A program made the translations under genes and the position numbers. A stretch of 64,000 bases of DNA from Trachythela sp. YZ-2020. Its lineage: Eukaryota; Cnidaria; Anthozoa; Malacalcyonacea; Clavulariidae. Location of the stretch: positions 1-64,000 of the forward strand of contig JADLSH010000138.1 of the NCBI GenBank assembly GCA_016169945.1, in the 5' to 3' direction. The notes under the pieces were generated by a model, which was not told the DNA's origin, ran no database searches, and saw only the letters and a program-made list of their open reading frames with translations. Below, one piece after another: positions 1 to 12,403 of this stretch (its first letter is position 1; each line of letters starts with the position of its first letter).

Positions 1-1750
1 CAAACGGCAACATTGCAACAAGTCATTATTACGTCTGTGATCTTATCACAGGAAAGTTGTAATACAATCGCAAGCTTGTATGTCTTGTATAAATTATGAA
101 ATATCTATTTTTAAACGAATCAGTATCAACTTTTTGATACTGACAGATTGCGCTGTTGAGAACATTGGCATTCAGGCATTGCACACTGCCAAATTCATTC
201 ATTAAAATCAAGGCTGGTTTTCATAGTGGCATAGATATTTTTTGCTTGGTGCCTTGGTTGTTGTGTTTTCACTGTTTTGCTTCCTGATACATAACGTCTG
301 ATCATTATCTTAGCCTAGTAAAATAGATAAGCTGTTTGTTTGTGTGTTTTTCAAAACATTTAGCTACATCTTTATTTTAAACGCAAGACGCCAGACAACA
401 ATACGCCAAACTGGCAAAAGTCAACAAATATTTTGTTCGATATAGTTCGATATCGTAGAAAACTTACATCACAGATACATTATCGTGCTAGAACTTATTT
501 GTGCTGCAAACTACTGTCGAATATCGGCGAAAAAACCTGTCCAGATCCATCGACGAAAAATTAAATACTCGCAGTGATAAGTGTGTAGGCTTGCCAAAAC
601 ATAAAATATAGTATTCAATGTCGCATGAAGCACGGTATTGGTTGCACAAGACAAGAAGCAGTCGCTTAAACCCACAAACGCAAAGTCAATGTGAAAAACT
701 TTTTATAATTAAAATTGTTGACAATTGCAAACGTAGCGTCGTAGCTTCTGATAAAATTGTCAGGCTGTCAATCATAAATTAGAACGCGCTCTCGCGCCAT
801 GCAGACGACAGCCTCTGGACGACAGCTATGACGACAGTCATAAGTGTTAAAATCAGAAACAAAGATAGTAAGAAGCTTCCACTTGAAATTGGAAATTTCA
901 TTAAATTTCGAATTTTCACGAATTTGCCGCAGCTGGAAATTTTCTGCCGGTGCCAGAGTTATTTTTTCCGGAGCCGGAGTAGCCGGAGGTGAAAAACCCG
1001 GAGTTTGCACAGCACTAAGTTATGCTTAATATGTAACAAGAAGGATTAAATATCGTCTAAAGTAAGCTACAAGATGTACGATACTGAAGTTTACATTGTA
1101 AATTTGAAATATTTTTCTACATATATGTACAATATAGCAGTAGTTAAAAAAACTGTGCACAAAAATACCTTTAACAGAATATAGGTCATGGAAGAGATAG
1201 GTACCAATTGGTGAGCTCACATTTCACGTTCAGAAGTTAATAATCTGCACATAACAACAGATTGAATAATACACTGTATGTTCACTACGATACTTATAGC
1301 TTCCATTTGAAACATAATAGAACCCAGAGAGGAGGCATTTTTGAGCGTGCTTGGACCGGCGACGATTTGTAAAAAAATGTTGTCAGATTCGCAGTTAACG
1401 TTTCTTGTGTAGTACAGAAAGTGTGTATGCGCAATTGTATAATAGACTGTATTTACTGAATACATTTTACGACGTTATTGAACGCATGCGGATACACTTT
1501 TGTTGTAATAAATATTCCTCAGACATTTGAATACGACACATATTACAGACAATAAACTATTCTGTGATACTAGATCAAATAGTCTGGCAGCAAACGAGTT
1601 AAACAGCAAACGAGAGTAAATTATATTACAAATAACCAAATAACTAACATATATTATATATTAATACTTTCTCACAGATTTATATGACGGAGTCTCTTTT
1701 GAAGTCATTGTAGTTTCATTGAGCCAAAATCTGGTTGAATATACATTAAA

Positions 1751-2159
1751 CAGGGGTTAAAAAATAGGCGTACGGACGTACGATTGTACGCCGAAAAATG
1801 CTTGGCGTACGTCCAGTATCTAAGGAAACGTACACTTACTACAGCTCCTTTGTATTTGCCTACAATTACTTCAGACAGCGAGCATTCTCTGGTCCGAGTT
1901 AGCGTCGCCAATTTTCCATCTCGCTATCTGCAGCGTTTTTTAGTCTTACCAAAAATTTCACGTTGTTTAGCGGTTAACTCGCGAGTAACAACGTTTTGAA
2001 AATGTTCTATTTCTAATAAACAGGAAATAATATACAACAGAGAACATGGGTAAAACTATAGTTCAGAAAATCGTACGTCGACATCGATAAACCGTACGGC
2101 AACTTAGTTATAGAGCGTACGACCTCGTACGGCATTTCTCAAGCATTTTTTAACCCCTG
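1751..2159. mobile_element. MITE with CAGGGGTTAAAAAAT termini, GTACG-rich
   Basis: The ends form a terminal inverted repeat (CAGGGGTTAAAAAAT and its complement ATTTTTTAACCCCTG), flanked by the direct repeat ATTAAA at 1745-1750 and 2160-2165. The interior is rich in CGTACG-type palindromes near both ends and has no coding capacity. The CAGGGG end is hAT-like, but a 6-bp flank repeat is shorter than the usual 8 bp, so the superfamily is left open. The same insertion is present in the second duplicate, so it predates the duplication. Confidence 0.7.
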
Positions 2160-2464
2160 ATTAAAGCTTCGCCCCACGCTGATTATGCACCAGGCAGTAC
2201 TTGAAAGCGAACGGGTTATTTTAGTAATAAATATACTTTAAACAACATCAATATAATGTCGTCCAAAAAGAACCCTTGGAAATGCCGCTGGATTCCCATT
2301 AAAGAGAAAATGCAAATATAGACTTGATATCTTAAATATTTTCCATTATGACATAAACTGCATTGACTGGATGCTCTTTGACAACAGATGCGTATATACT
2401 CTTAATTCAAAGTGCGTTTCTTAAAGTCAATTATCTAGTTGAAGATGGATAATACAGTATTTAC

Positions 2465-2632
2465 CTTTCCCGGACACCAAGTGAGTTTTCCCCGAGATTT
2501 GTCTATTTCTTCAATCACTTTTTGCTTCATTTTATCCAGAGTGTCACAATTTTTATCGGATATTCCTAAACGCGTCATGATCTCTGCCATCTTTGTTATT
2601 GAATCGATCTTTGAAATAGCATCCATGTTCAC
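2465..2632 (-). CDS. Possible first exon of an unrecognised gene
   Basis: A minus-strand ATG opens a 56-codon charged frame, starting MNMDAISKIDSITKMAEIM and ending in TWCPGK, that meets a good splice donor (GTAAAT) at 2464-2459. The same frame and donor are kept at 11702-11869, with one visible residue change (G to E in the SRGK/SREK stretch). The spacing of hydrophobic residues suggests a short alpha-helical segment. I recognise no family and cannot place a second exon with confidence. It could be the 5' exon of a transposon or host gene, or a chance frame kept by recent duplication. Confidence 0.3.
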
Positions 2633-3071
2633 TAATGATCTGTCTGTTCATATAAGGGTTTATGAATAATCAACTATTCCATTAACGAAGCGACATACTT
2701 ATCAGTATATTTTCATGTCTGTCTAGTATGATGGGTGATTCAAATGAATTTGATATATCGAGATTGACTGGTATCAATAGCGTTGTCTCGAGTTGACGTC
2801 ACGAATGCCGACTCCCCGCCAAGACTCAGACAAACATTGGCAACTCTTAATATAAATTATATTATGATTGAGAGCTTGCTGTGAGCTTGCTTGTTAAAGT
2901 TTATTTGGGCGGAATCATACACACGTTGTACTTTTTGCTTTAGTCGAAGTGCCAGTGTCGATATTTTTGCTTTGGTAGTTGTAATACAGGCTATTTCGTC
3001 GCTTTAGTATGGACTTTCCTGCCGCAGCTATAAATAGGTCTACTACCCTATATAGTCTATGTTAATATATT

Positions 3072-3299
3072 ACAAATTGAGGGTTGCTTCACGTGTGCCT
3101 AAAAGATATAAACAAAATCTCGACGTTTCGAGCTAAAGCCCTTCGTCAGGAGAAATTAGTAGACAGATAAACACATTACATCCGCTTTTATAGCAAATCT
3201 ATAAAAGCTGTCACGTGAACAAAATATTAACCAATGAAAATAAAGTAGTCATAACAATCATAACAAAATAGAATTAATATGTACAGATATAGACTGCGT
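3072..3299 (-). mobile_element. Penelope-like pseudo-LTR (solo, copy 1)
   Basis: This matches the left pseudo-LTR at 12327-12553 and, inverted, the right one at 13387-13613. In this copy the coding part of the Penelope-like element is missing, and the sequence continues directly into the equivalent of 13829 onwards. It carries a hammerhead-like core on the minus strand. Confidence 0.8.
3122..3150 (-). ncRNA. Hammerhead ribozyme-like core
   Basis: Read on the minus strand, the segment has CTGACGA, then a short stem GGGC-TTTA-GCTC, then GAAAC. This is the conserved hammerhead order (CUGANGA, stem II, GAAA). Hammerhead motifs are known in pseudo-LTRs of Penelope-like elements, and this core sits in such a repeat. 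Stem I and stem III partners are short and I could not pair them with confidence. Confidence 0.55.
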
Positions 3300-3373
3300 C
3301 TATATCTGAGGAATCACTGAGGAATCTTCCGTTGATAAGTAAATCAATTTTTGCTTTTCGTAAGTGCTTATAT

Positions 3374-6009
3374 TGGCTCTGCAATTGCAGTGATAAACTG
3401 CAGTCTTGTCTCTGCAATTGCAGTGCCAAACTCCAATCTTGGCTCCGCAATTGCAGTGATAAACTCCAGTCTTGTCTCTGCAATTGCAGTGCCAAACTCC
3501 AATCTTGGCTCTGCAATTGCAGTGATAAACTCCAGTCTTGTCCCTGCAATTGCAGCGCCAAACTCCAATCTTGGCTCTGCAATTGCAGCGCCAAACTCCA
3601 ATATTGGCTCTGCAATTGCAGCGCCAAACTCCAATCTTGGCTCTGCAATTGCAGCGCCAAACTCTAATCTTGGCTCTGCAATTGCTGCGTCAAACTCCAA
3701 TCTTGGCTCTGCAATTGCAGCGCCAAACTCTAATTTTGGCTCTGCAATTGCAGCGCCAAACTCCAGTCTTGTCCCTGCAATTGCAGCGCCAAACTCTAAT
3801 CTTGGCTCTGCAATTGCAGCGCCAAACTCCAATCTTGGCTCTGCAATTGCAGTGCCAAACTCCAATCTTGGCTCTGCAATTGCAGCGCCAAACTCTAATC
3901 TTGGCTCTGCAATTGCAGCGTCAAACTCCAATCTTGGCTCTGCAATTGCAGTGCCAAACTCCAATCTTGGCTCTGCAATTGCAGTGCCAAAATCCAATCT
4001 CGGCTCTGCAATTGCAGTGATAAACTCCAGTTTTATCTCTGCAATTGCAGTGCCAAACTCCAATCTTGGCTCTGCAATTGCAGTGATAAACTCCAGTCTT
4101 GTCCCTGCAATTGCAGCGCCAAACTCCAATCTTGGCTCTGCAATTGCAGCGCCAAACTCCAATATTGGCTCTGCAATTGCAGCGCCAAACTCAATGCTTG
4201 GCTCTGCAATTGCAGCGCCAAACTCTAATCTTGGCTCTGCAATTGCTGCGTCAAACTCCAATCTTGGCTCTGCAATTGCAGCGCCAAACTCCAGTCTTGT
4301 CCCTGCAATTGCAGCGCCAAACTCTAATCTTGGCTCTGCAATTACAGCGCCAAACTCCAATATTGGCTCTGCAATTGCAGCGCCAAACTCCAATCTTGGC
4401 TCTGCAATTGCAGCGCCAAACTCCAATCTTGGCTCTGCAATTGCAGCGCGAAACTCAATCTTGGCTCTGCAATTGCAGCGCCAAATCCAATCTTGGCTCT
4501 GCAATTGCAGCGCCAACTCCAATCTTGGCTCTGCAATTGCAGCGCCAAACTCCAATCTTGGGTCTGCAATTGCAGCGCCAAACTCCAATCTTGGGTCTGC
4601 AATTGCAGCGCCAAACTCAATCTTGGGTCTGCAATTCCAGCGCCAAACTCCAATCTTGGGTCTGCAATTGCAGCGCCAAACTCAAATCTTGGCTCTGCAA
4701 TTGCAGCGCCAAACTCCAATCTTGGCTCTGCAATTGCAGCGCCAAACTCTAATCTTGGCTCTGCAATTGCAGCGCCAAACTCCAATCTTGGCTCTGCAAT
4801 TGCAGCGCCAAACTCCAATCTTGGGTCTGCAATTGCAGCGCCAAACTCCAATCTTGGCTCTGCAATTGCAGTGCCAAACTCCAATCTTGGCTCTGCAATT
4901 GCAGCGCCAAACTCCAATCTTGGCTCTGCAATTGCAGCGCCAAACTCCAATCTTGGCTCTGCAATTGCAGCGCCAAACTCCAATCTTGGCTCTGCAATTG
5001 CAGCGCCAAACTCTAATCTTGGCTCTGCAATTGCAGCGCCAAACTCCAATCTTGGCTCTGCAATTGCAGCGCCAAACTCCAATCTTGAGTCTGCAATTGC
5101 AGCGCCAAACTCCAATCTTGGGTCTGCAATTGCAGCGCCAAACTCCAATCTTGGCTCTGCAATTGCAGCGCCAAACTCCAATCTTGGGTCTGCAATTGCA
5201 GCGCCAAACTCCAATCTTGGCTCTGCAATTGCAGCGCCAAACTCCAATCTTGGGTCTGCAATTGCAGCGCCAAACTCCAATCTTGGCTCTGCAATTGCAG
5301 CGCGAAACTCTAATCTTGGCTCTGCAATTGCAGCGCGAAACTCCAATCTTGGCTCTGCAATTGCAGCGCCAAACTCTAATCTTGGCTCTGCAATTGCAGC
5401 GCCAAACTCCAAACTTGGCTCTGCAATTGCAGCGCCAAACTCCAATCTTGGGTCTGCAATTGCAGCGCCAAACTCCAATCTTGGCTCTGCAATTGCAGCG
5501 CCAAACTCCAATCTTGGGTCTGCAATTGCAGCGCCAAACTCCAATCTTGGCTCTGCAATTGCAGCGCGAAACTCCAATCTTGGCTCTGCAATTGCAGCGC
5601 GAAACTCTAATCTTGGCTCTGCAATTGCAGCGCGAAACTCCAATCTTGGCTCTGCAATTGCAGCGCCAAACTCTAATCTTGGCTCTGCAATTGCAGCGCC
5701 AAACTCCAAACTTGGCTCTGCAATTGCAGCGCCAAACTCCAATCTTGGGTCTGCAATTGCAGCGCCAAACTCCAATCTTGGCTCTGCAATTGCAGCGCCA
5801 AACTCTAATCTTGGCTCTGCAATTGCAGCGCCAAACTCCAAACTTGGCTCTGCAATTGCAGCGCCAAACTCTAATCTTGGCTCTGCAATTGCAGCGCCAA
5901 ACTCCAATCTTGGCTCTGCAATTGCAGCGCCAAACTCTAATCTTGGCTCTGCAATTGCAGCGCCAAACTCCAAGTCTTGACTCTGCAATTGCAGTGCCAA
6001 GATTGGAGT
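3374..6009. repeat. 33-bp minisatellite, about 79 units
   Basis: Each unit holds the 12-bp perfect palindrome CTGCAATTGCAG, then a segment beginning GCCAA and ending TTGGC, so each unit is itself partly self-complementary. Most units are 33 bp, with a few 31-32 bp variants near 4440-4620. Because 33 is divisible by three and the unit has no stops in several frames, long open frames appear on both strands with an 11-residue period (for example GSAIAAPNSNL). They cross the length variants without stops and have no promoter, splice or start context, so I read them as non-coding by-products of the repeat. Variant units show a higher-order repeat of 561 bp (17 units). Confidence 0.95.
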
Positions 6010-6179
6010 TTTTAAATCATACCCATATGAGTTCAAATCTGATAAAATATAATATAAATTATTACAACGAACCGGAACAGAATCAATTTGAATACGTCAT
6101 TTTTTCTGAAGTGTCACACAGGCGGCCCAATTTCAGGGTGAATGATCAGGAGTTGCGGGTTTTTAACGGCTTTTTATAA

Positions 6180-6633
6180 ACAAATTTTATACTCCACCAA
6201 AACTATTCTAAAAACATTCTTAAATTAGTCAAATAACTACACTTTAACAATAAAATATAGTTGACATGATAGTATAATGCCTTTGCATTCTTTTAATTAC
6301 GCCATGGGCTCATTTAGAGCGGTTTATGCAACCTTTTCTGTGGCCTATATGTTGTATCAAATTGTGTGTTGCTCCTCATATGTATATAAAAGGTAAATGC
6401 TCATTACTCGCGGCCCGACCGCATCGCCTTCAAAGTCAAATATCTCCGCTCAAACTTGTCGTACGGCAAAAAAAATTCGATCAAATCTTTTCACAAAGGT
6501 TTCTCTTTCTAACGAACATGGTTTGATCATAACTCGGGCAAATTTAGCGACGAACGGAGCCACAATCTCTCTCAATTTCGGCTATGTTCATAATACTTCG
6601 ATCTGTTCGGGCATGATCGTGGACGTGACGTGC
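6180..6633. other. No gene seen
   Basis: AT-rich sequence between the minisatellite and a LINE fragment. Short open frames here have no recognisable motifs. A TATATAAAAG stretch lies near 6383 without a convincing gene after it. Confidence 0.5.
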
Positions 6634-6748
6634 ACAACTGGTGAACAATACCGCCTTACGCGGGACAGCAGCCAAATTCGTCGCTACTCGCCAATTTGAC
6701 TGCTGTCCCACCCCGCGTAAGGCGGTATTGTTTACCAGTTGTTTACGT
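6634..6748. repeat. Imperfect inverted repeat (hairpin)
   Basis: Arms of about 45 bp share CAACTGGT, AACAATACCGCCTTACGCGG and GACAGCAG in inverted order around a short spacer. The shape suits a small MITE or a fold-back. It directly abuts the LINE fragment at 6745. Confidence 0.7.
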
Positions 6749-7290
6749 CGGACATAATAGAAAGGATCCAAAAAAGAGCGATGCGTATTATTTACCCCGA
6801 GCTATCATATGAAGATGCTTTGACTACTCTAGATATGAAGAACTTGTGGTCGAGAAGAGAGGATTTGTCTACTAAACTTTTTAAATTAATTGTTGACGAT
6901 GAGAACCACAAACTTCACCATCTCTTATCTATGAAATTTCCAGAGACTTATAATTTAAGAAGATCAAAACAGTTTCATATTCCTAACTATCGTACACTGA
7001 TAGATTTAAGGACACTTTTATAATATCAAGCCTTTTAAATGGAGAATAGTTCTCCAATGATTGCATTAATAGTAGATCATATAGATATATTTTTATTGTC
7101 ATATTGTATATTTATCAGTATATTTTAGGTAACTTTGTTTCTTATAACAACTTGAACAGTATTTTAAAATTATTAGTAGTCTGATTTTTAAAAATGTATA
7201 AAATTTATCGATTGTAATGATCATGTAATTCAGCCAAAGGCTGCCATATGATTCTAATAAACGGTTTATCTATCTATCTATGTATGAAAT
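6745..7290 (+). pseudogene. CR1/L2-like LINE, 3' end fragment
   Basis: The frame to 7021 encodes the region just after the reverse transcriptase of CR1/L2/Jockey-type non-LTR elements: IERIQKRAMRIIYP, SYEDAL, a helix with RRE, then YNLR and a conserved threonine near the end. These match the known carboxy-terminal pattern of that family. The catalytic reverse transcriptase lies upstream and is absent, so the copy is 5'-truncated, as is usual for target-primed insertion. After the stop comes an untranslated region ending in a short ATCT-type microsatellite tail (about 7268-7285), also typical of these elements. Dead fragment. Confidence 0.8.
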
Positions 7291-9223
7291 TTATATCAAA
7301 ATGCGCGCCAAAACAAGTAGATTTCAATTCCGAATCTAAGTGAAAGTCATATGCCAAACTGGAAGCGCTAGAACCTGTTTTCCTGCAACTTCCGCTCTAC
7401 ACGGCGATTTTGGAGCAATATTCTTATATAGCGCGCAACATTCAACCCCCCGAGTCCGACTCCAGAATGCGACGAATCTTTATCAAAATCATTGAAGACA
7501 TAAATCTAAATTGGAATTAATTTTCTCCAAAATAACTTTGCTTATTTTTCCCGATTCGCTTTTAGCGGGATTAATTAATCGGCATTTTGGATTGTTTTCG
7601 AAATTTTCTTTGAACACAAAGAAAATTTCGAAAACAATCAATGGAGGAACTGCGACAACTGCGCGAGCAAAAATAATATTTTTGACGATTATTCCTTCTT
7701 AAAATCGCGACATAAGCAAGTAATATAATACTAAATTGTTAGTAAATGTTATCATGGTATTTCTGAGCTGTTTGTTTTCGTTCGAGCAAATGTTCAACTT
7801 AATAGGGAAAGAGTTTGAAGCAAATGACATATGTTGCCAGCTAATTGCTATCCATGCATGTTCTCGAATGTTCGCATGCACATAAGTAAGCAATCATGCA
7901 TAAGATAATAACAATTCATTTCTTGGTAAATATTTTCTAAGAAAACGATTTATTTGAAAATAATAAATTGTATGGTTCTGAAAATATATTATGCACTTTG
8001 CCATATGTAAGTTGCATTGACTGTTTGCGATGATAACATTTTTATTTTTCTCACGGTTCTTTTTAAATCAGTATTGTTCGATAAATTAAGCGTCATACGT
8101 TACGTTTATCGACTTATTTACTAGCTTATTATTAAATATTCTGTTCGTTTATGTGTTCAGTTTACATCCAGTTTAACTTGTTATTAAAGTGCTATTAATT
8201 ATATGCCATAAGGGCCACGCTTAAATTCGCTCTGGCAGACTTGGATTTGTGTTGTACCTAATTTTTATTATAGCCGTAGTCCATGTCGATGATGTTAAAG
8301 TATAAAAATGTTCAAATGTAAGATATAAAAGTGAATAGAAATTTAGTATTTAAAACGCACAAGAAACTATAATATTTTCTATCTAAGAAAGATACAAATT
8401 ACCTACAACTAAAATCACAACTATACAGCTGAACTTCGTCAAACGCTTTCTTATGAGTATCATGCATTGAGAAGATGTCTGTTCGTATATTGTTCACATC
8501 AAGCAAGTTTAAAATAATCGATGTCAATGTTGTTTCCACAGTTGAGCAATGAGCATTGTTGAAAATGAATTTTTGTACATTAGAGTCCCTGAATTTAATG
8601 TATTATGATTGCCATCAAATTTAGGTTGCTACCCACGCCTTCAGACTCATCGCCGTCGGATAATACCTACAGGGACTTTGGATAATACCTACAGGTACTT
8701 GACCGTACTTCGTGATTGATACCCGACACAAGGTAACATATTTGTTGTTTGTTTCATTGAGTGTCAATTATCTCTCTAATCATTCAAAGCGACTTTGAAG
8801 AGCAACCCAAGAAGCAAGTGTACGTACTGTACATATATATTTCCTTTGTCAGCAGAGTAACATTTCGCATAATTATGCACCACGTCTCTCTTGCACTTTA
8901 ATTGACGGTGATTTACATATGAGCATTTACACAAGAAATTATACCTCTTAATCAATTCAAAATAAGTAGAACTGTAGACCTACTGCGTTGCCTCCCGTTG
9001 GTCTTAGCAATTGTGAAAGTGCTCGGAAGCGTGAAGTTATGCTAGTGCTGTGCATCGGAGTACCGGAGGCCGGAGTTCGGCCGGAGGTCGGGCGTTTTTT
9101 GTCTGCCGGAGCCGGAGCCGGAGTTTGCTGTGCTTTCTCTCAGCTCCGGCTGGAGAGTCAGAATGACTTTGATTCTTTGAATTTGTTGAAAGTGCATTAA
9201 ATCTGAAGTCGTATCTGTTGTCC
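7291..9223. other. Intergenic, no gene recognised
   Basis: AT-rich sequence without a supportable gene. It contains a perfect 21-bp hairpin (7591-7638). A stretch at 8035-8170 resembles 18040-18180 (shared CGATAAATT and CGTTTATCGA landmarks), suggesting an old dispersed repeat. A CCGGAG-rich patch at 9055-9155 resembles 940-1010. Confidence 0.5.
7591..7638. repeat. Perfect 21-bp inverted repeat
   Basis: Arms beginning ATTGTTTTCGAAATTTTC pair without mismatch across the 6-base loop GAACAC. No T-run or gene context suggests a terminator. It is probably the core of a small palindromic element. Confidence 0.85.
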
Positions 9224-10975
9224 CAAACGGCAACATTGCAACAAGTCATTATTACGTCTGTGATCTTATCACAGGAAAGTTGTAATACAATCGCAAGTTT
9301 GTATGTCTTGTATAAATTATGAAATATCTATTTTTAAACGAATCAGTATCAACTTTTTGATACTGACAGATTGCTCTGTTGAGAACATTGGCATTCAGGC
9401 ATTGCACACTGCCAAAATCATTCATTAAAATCAAGGCTGGTTTTCATAGTGGCATAGATATTTTTTGCATGGTGCCTTGGTTGTTGTGTTTTCACTGTTT
9501 TGCTTCCTGATACATAACGTCTGATCATTATCTTAGCCTAGTAAAATAGATAAGCTGTTTGTTTGTGTAAGCCTTTTCAAAACAATTAGCTACATCTTTA
9601 TTTAAACCGTAAGACGCCAGACATCAATACGCCAAACTGGCAAAAGTCAACAAATATTTTGTTCGATATAGTTCGATATCGTAGAAAACTTACATCACAG
9701 ATACATTAATTTGGCAGCACTTATTTGTGCTGCAAACTACTGTCGAATACCTATTACAGGCGAAAAAACCTGTCCGGATCCATCGACGAAAAATTAAATA
9801 CTCGCAGTGATAAGTGTGTAGGCTTGCCACAAACATAAAATATAGTATTCAATGTCTAATGAAGCACGGTATTGGTTGCACAAGACAAGAAGCAGTCGCT
9901 CAAACCCACAAACGCAAAGTTAATGTGAAAAACTTTTTATAATTAAAATTGTTGACAATTGCAAACGTAGCGTCGAAGCGTCTGATAAAATTCTCAGGCT
10001 GTCAATCATAGATTAGAACGCGCTCTCGCGCCATGCAGACGACAGCCTCTGGACGACAGCTATGACGACAGTCATCAGTGTTAAAATCAGAAAAAAAGAT
10101 AGTGCTTCCACTTTGAAACTGGAAATTTCCATTAAATTTCGAATTTTCACGAATTTGCCGCAGCTGGAAATTTTCTGGCGGAGCCGGACTTTTTTTTTCC
10201 GGAGCTGGAGTAGCCGGAGGTGAAAAACCCGGAGTTTGCACAGCACTAAGTTATGCTTAATATGTAACAAGAAGGATTAAATATCGTCTAAAGTAAGCTA
10301 CAAGATGTACGATACTGAAGTTTACATTGTAAATTTGAAATATTTTTCTACATATATGTACAATATAGCAGTAGTTAAAAAAACTGTGCACAAAAATACC
10401 TTTAACAGAATATAGGTCATGGAAGAGATAGGTACCAATTGGTGAGCTCACATTTCACGTTCAGAAGTTAATAATCTGCACATAACAACAGATTGAATAA
10501 CACACTGTATGTTCACAACGATACTTATAGCTTCCATTTGAAACATAATAGAACCCAGAGAGGAGGCATTTTTTAGCGTGCTTGGACCGGCGAACATTTG
10601 TAAAAAAAATGTTGTCAGATTCGCAGTTAACGTTTCTTGTGTAGTACAGAAAGTGTGTATGCGCAATTGTATAATAGACTGTATTTACTGATTACATTTT
10701 ACGACATTATTAAACGCATACGGATACACTTTTGTTGCAATAAATATTCCTCAGACATTTGAATACGACACATATTACAGACAATAAACTATTCTGTGAT
10801 ACTAGATCAAATAGTCTGGCAGCAAACGAGTTAAACAGCAAACGAGAGTAAATTATATTACAAATAACCAAATAACTCACATATATTAATACTTTCTCAC
10901 AGATTTATATGACCGAGTCTCTTTTGAAGTCATTGTAGTTTCATTGAGCCAAAATCTGGTTGAATATACATTAAA

Positions 10976-11391
10976 CAGGGGATAAAAAATAGGCGTACGG
11001 ACGTACGATTGTACGCCGAAAAATGCTTGGCGTACGTCCAGTATCTAAGGAAACATACGATAACGTACACTTACTACAGCTCCTTTGTATTTGCCTACAA
11101 TTACTTCAGACAGCGAGCATTCTCTGGTCCGAGTTAGCGTCGTCAATTTTCCATCTCGCTATCTGCAGCGTTTTTTAGTCTTACCAAAAATTTCGCGTTG
11201 TTTAGCGGTTAACTCGCGAGTAACAACGTTTTGAAAATGTTCTATTTCTAATAAACAGGAAATAATATACAACAGAGAACATGGGTAAAACTATAGTTCA
11301 GAAAATCGTACGTCGACATCGATAAACCGTACGCCTTAGTTATAGAGCGTACGACCTCGTACGGCATTTCTCAAGCATTTTTTAACCCCTG
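10976..11391. mobile_element. MITE, second copy of the CAGGGG family insertion
   Basis: Equivalent of 1751-2159, carried in the duplication. The left terminus reads CAGGGGATAAAAAAT here, one base off a perfect inverted match. Confidence 0.7.
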
Positions 11392-11701
11392 ATTAAAGCT
11401 TCGCCCCACGCTGATTATGCACCAGGCAGTACTTGAAAGCGATCGGGTTATTTTAGTAATAAATATACTTTAATTAAAACAACATCAATATAATGTCGTC
11501 CAAAAAGAACCCTTGGAAATGCCGCTGGATTCCCATTAAAGAGAAAATGCAAATATAGACTTGATATCTTAAATATTTTCCATTATGACATAAACTGCAT
11601 TGACTGGATGCTCTTTGACAACAGATGCGTATATACTCTTAATTCAAAGTGCGTTTCTTAAAGTCAATTATCTAGCTGAAGATGGATAATACAGTATTTA
11701 C

Positions 11702-11869
11702 CTTTCCCGGACACCAAGTGAGTTTTTCCCGAGATTTGTCTATTTCTTCAATCACTTTTTGCTTCATTTTATCCAGAGTGTCACAATTTTTATCGGATAT
11801 TCCTAAACGCGTCATGATCTCTGCCATCTTTGTTATTGAATCGATCTTTGAAATAGCATCCATGTTCAC
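11702..11869 (-). CDS. Possible first exon, duplicate of the frame at 2465-2632
   Basis: Same ATG, same length and same splice donor as the copy-1 frame, with a visible amino-acid change (SREK for SRGK). The frame is retained, but the copies are too similar for that to prove selection. No family recognised. Confidence 0.3.
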
Positions 11870-12374
11870 TAATGATCTGTCTGTTCATTTAAGGGTTTTT
11901 GAATAATCAACTATTCCATTAACGAAGCGACATACTTATCAGTATATTTTCATGTCTGTCTAGTATGATGGGTGATTCAAATGAATTTGATATATCGAGA
12001 TTGACTGGTATCAATAGCGTTGTCTCGAGTTGACGTCACGAATGCCGACTCCCCGCCAAGACTCAGACAAACATTGGCAACTCTTAATATAAATTATATT
12101 ATGATTGAGAGCTTGCTGTGAGTTATTTTAATAATTTGATAGATTGTTTAAAGTTTATTTGGGCGGAATCATACACACGTTGTACTTTTTGCTTTAGTCG
12201 AAGTGCCAGTGTCGATATTTTTGCTTTGGTAGTTGTAATATAGGCTATTTCGTCGCTTTAGTATGGACTATTCTGTCGCTGCTATAAATAGGTCTACTAC
12301 CCTATATGGTCTATGTTAATATATTACAAATTGAGGGTTGCTTCACGTGTGCCTAAAAGATATAAACAAAATCT

Positions 12375-12403
12375 CGATGTTTCGAGCTAAAGCCCTTCGT
12401 CAG
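12375..12403 (-). ncRNA. Hammerhead ribozyme-like core (left pseudo-LTR)
   Basis: Minus strand carries CTGACGA, stem GGGC-TTTA-GCTC and GAAAC. It differs from the other two copies by one base just after the GAAAC, where CGTCGAG becomes CATCGAG. Confidence 0.55.

Larger units (their letters stand above)
1..3299. repeat. Segmental duplication, copy 1
   Basis: This stretch matches 9224-12553 in the same orientation nearly base for base, with scattered substitutions and small indels. Both copies hold the same GTACG-rich MITE, the same exon-like minus-strand reading frame and the same Penelope pseudo-LTR. The window opens inside the unit, so its left end may lie further out. The match stops at about 3299, where this copy passes into sequence that resembles 13829-13870 and then into a minisatellite. 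Apart from the sub-features listed, nothing in it looks coding. Confidence 0.93.

Noticed and set aside
3374..6009. CRISPR-like array, because of regular palindromic repeats
   Set aside because: Units are contiguous with no unique spacers, and the sequence is eukaryotic with introns and retrotransposons.
3351..6179. A 942-codon open frame and several other long frames on both strands over the minisatellite
   Set aside because: They arise from a stop-free 33-bp unit that is divisible by three. They run through unit-length changes and have no promoter, splice or family support.
7591..7638. Rho-independent terminator
   Set aside because: The perfect hairpin has no following T-run in a bacterial context. 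This is eukaryotic DNA.
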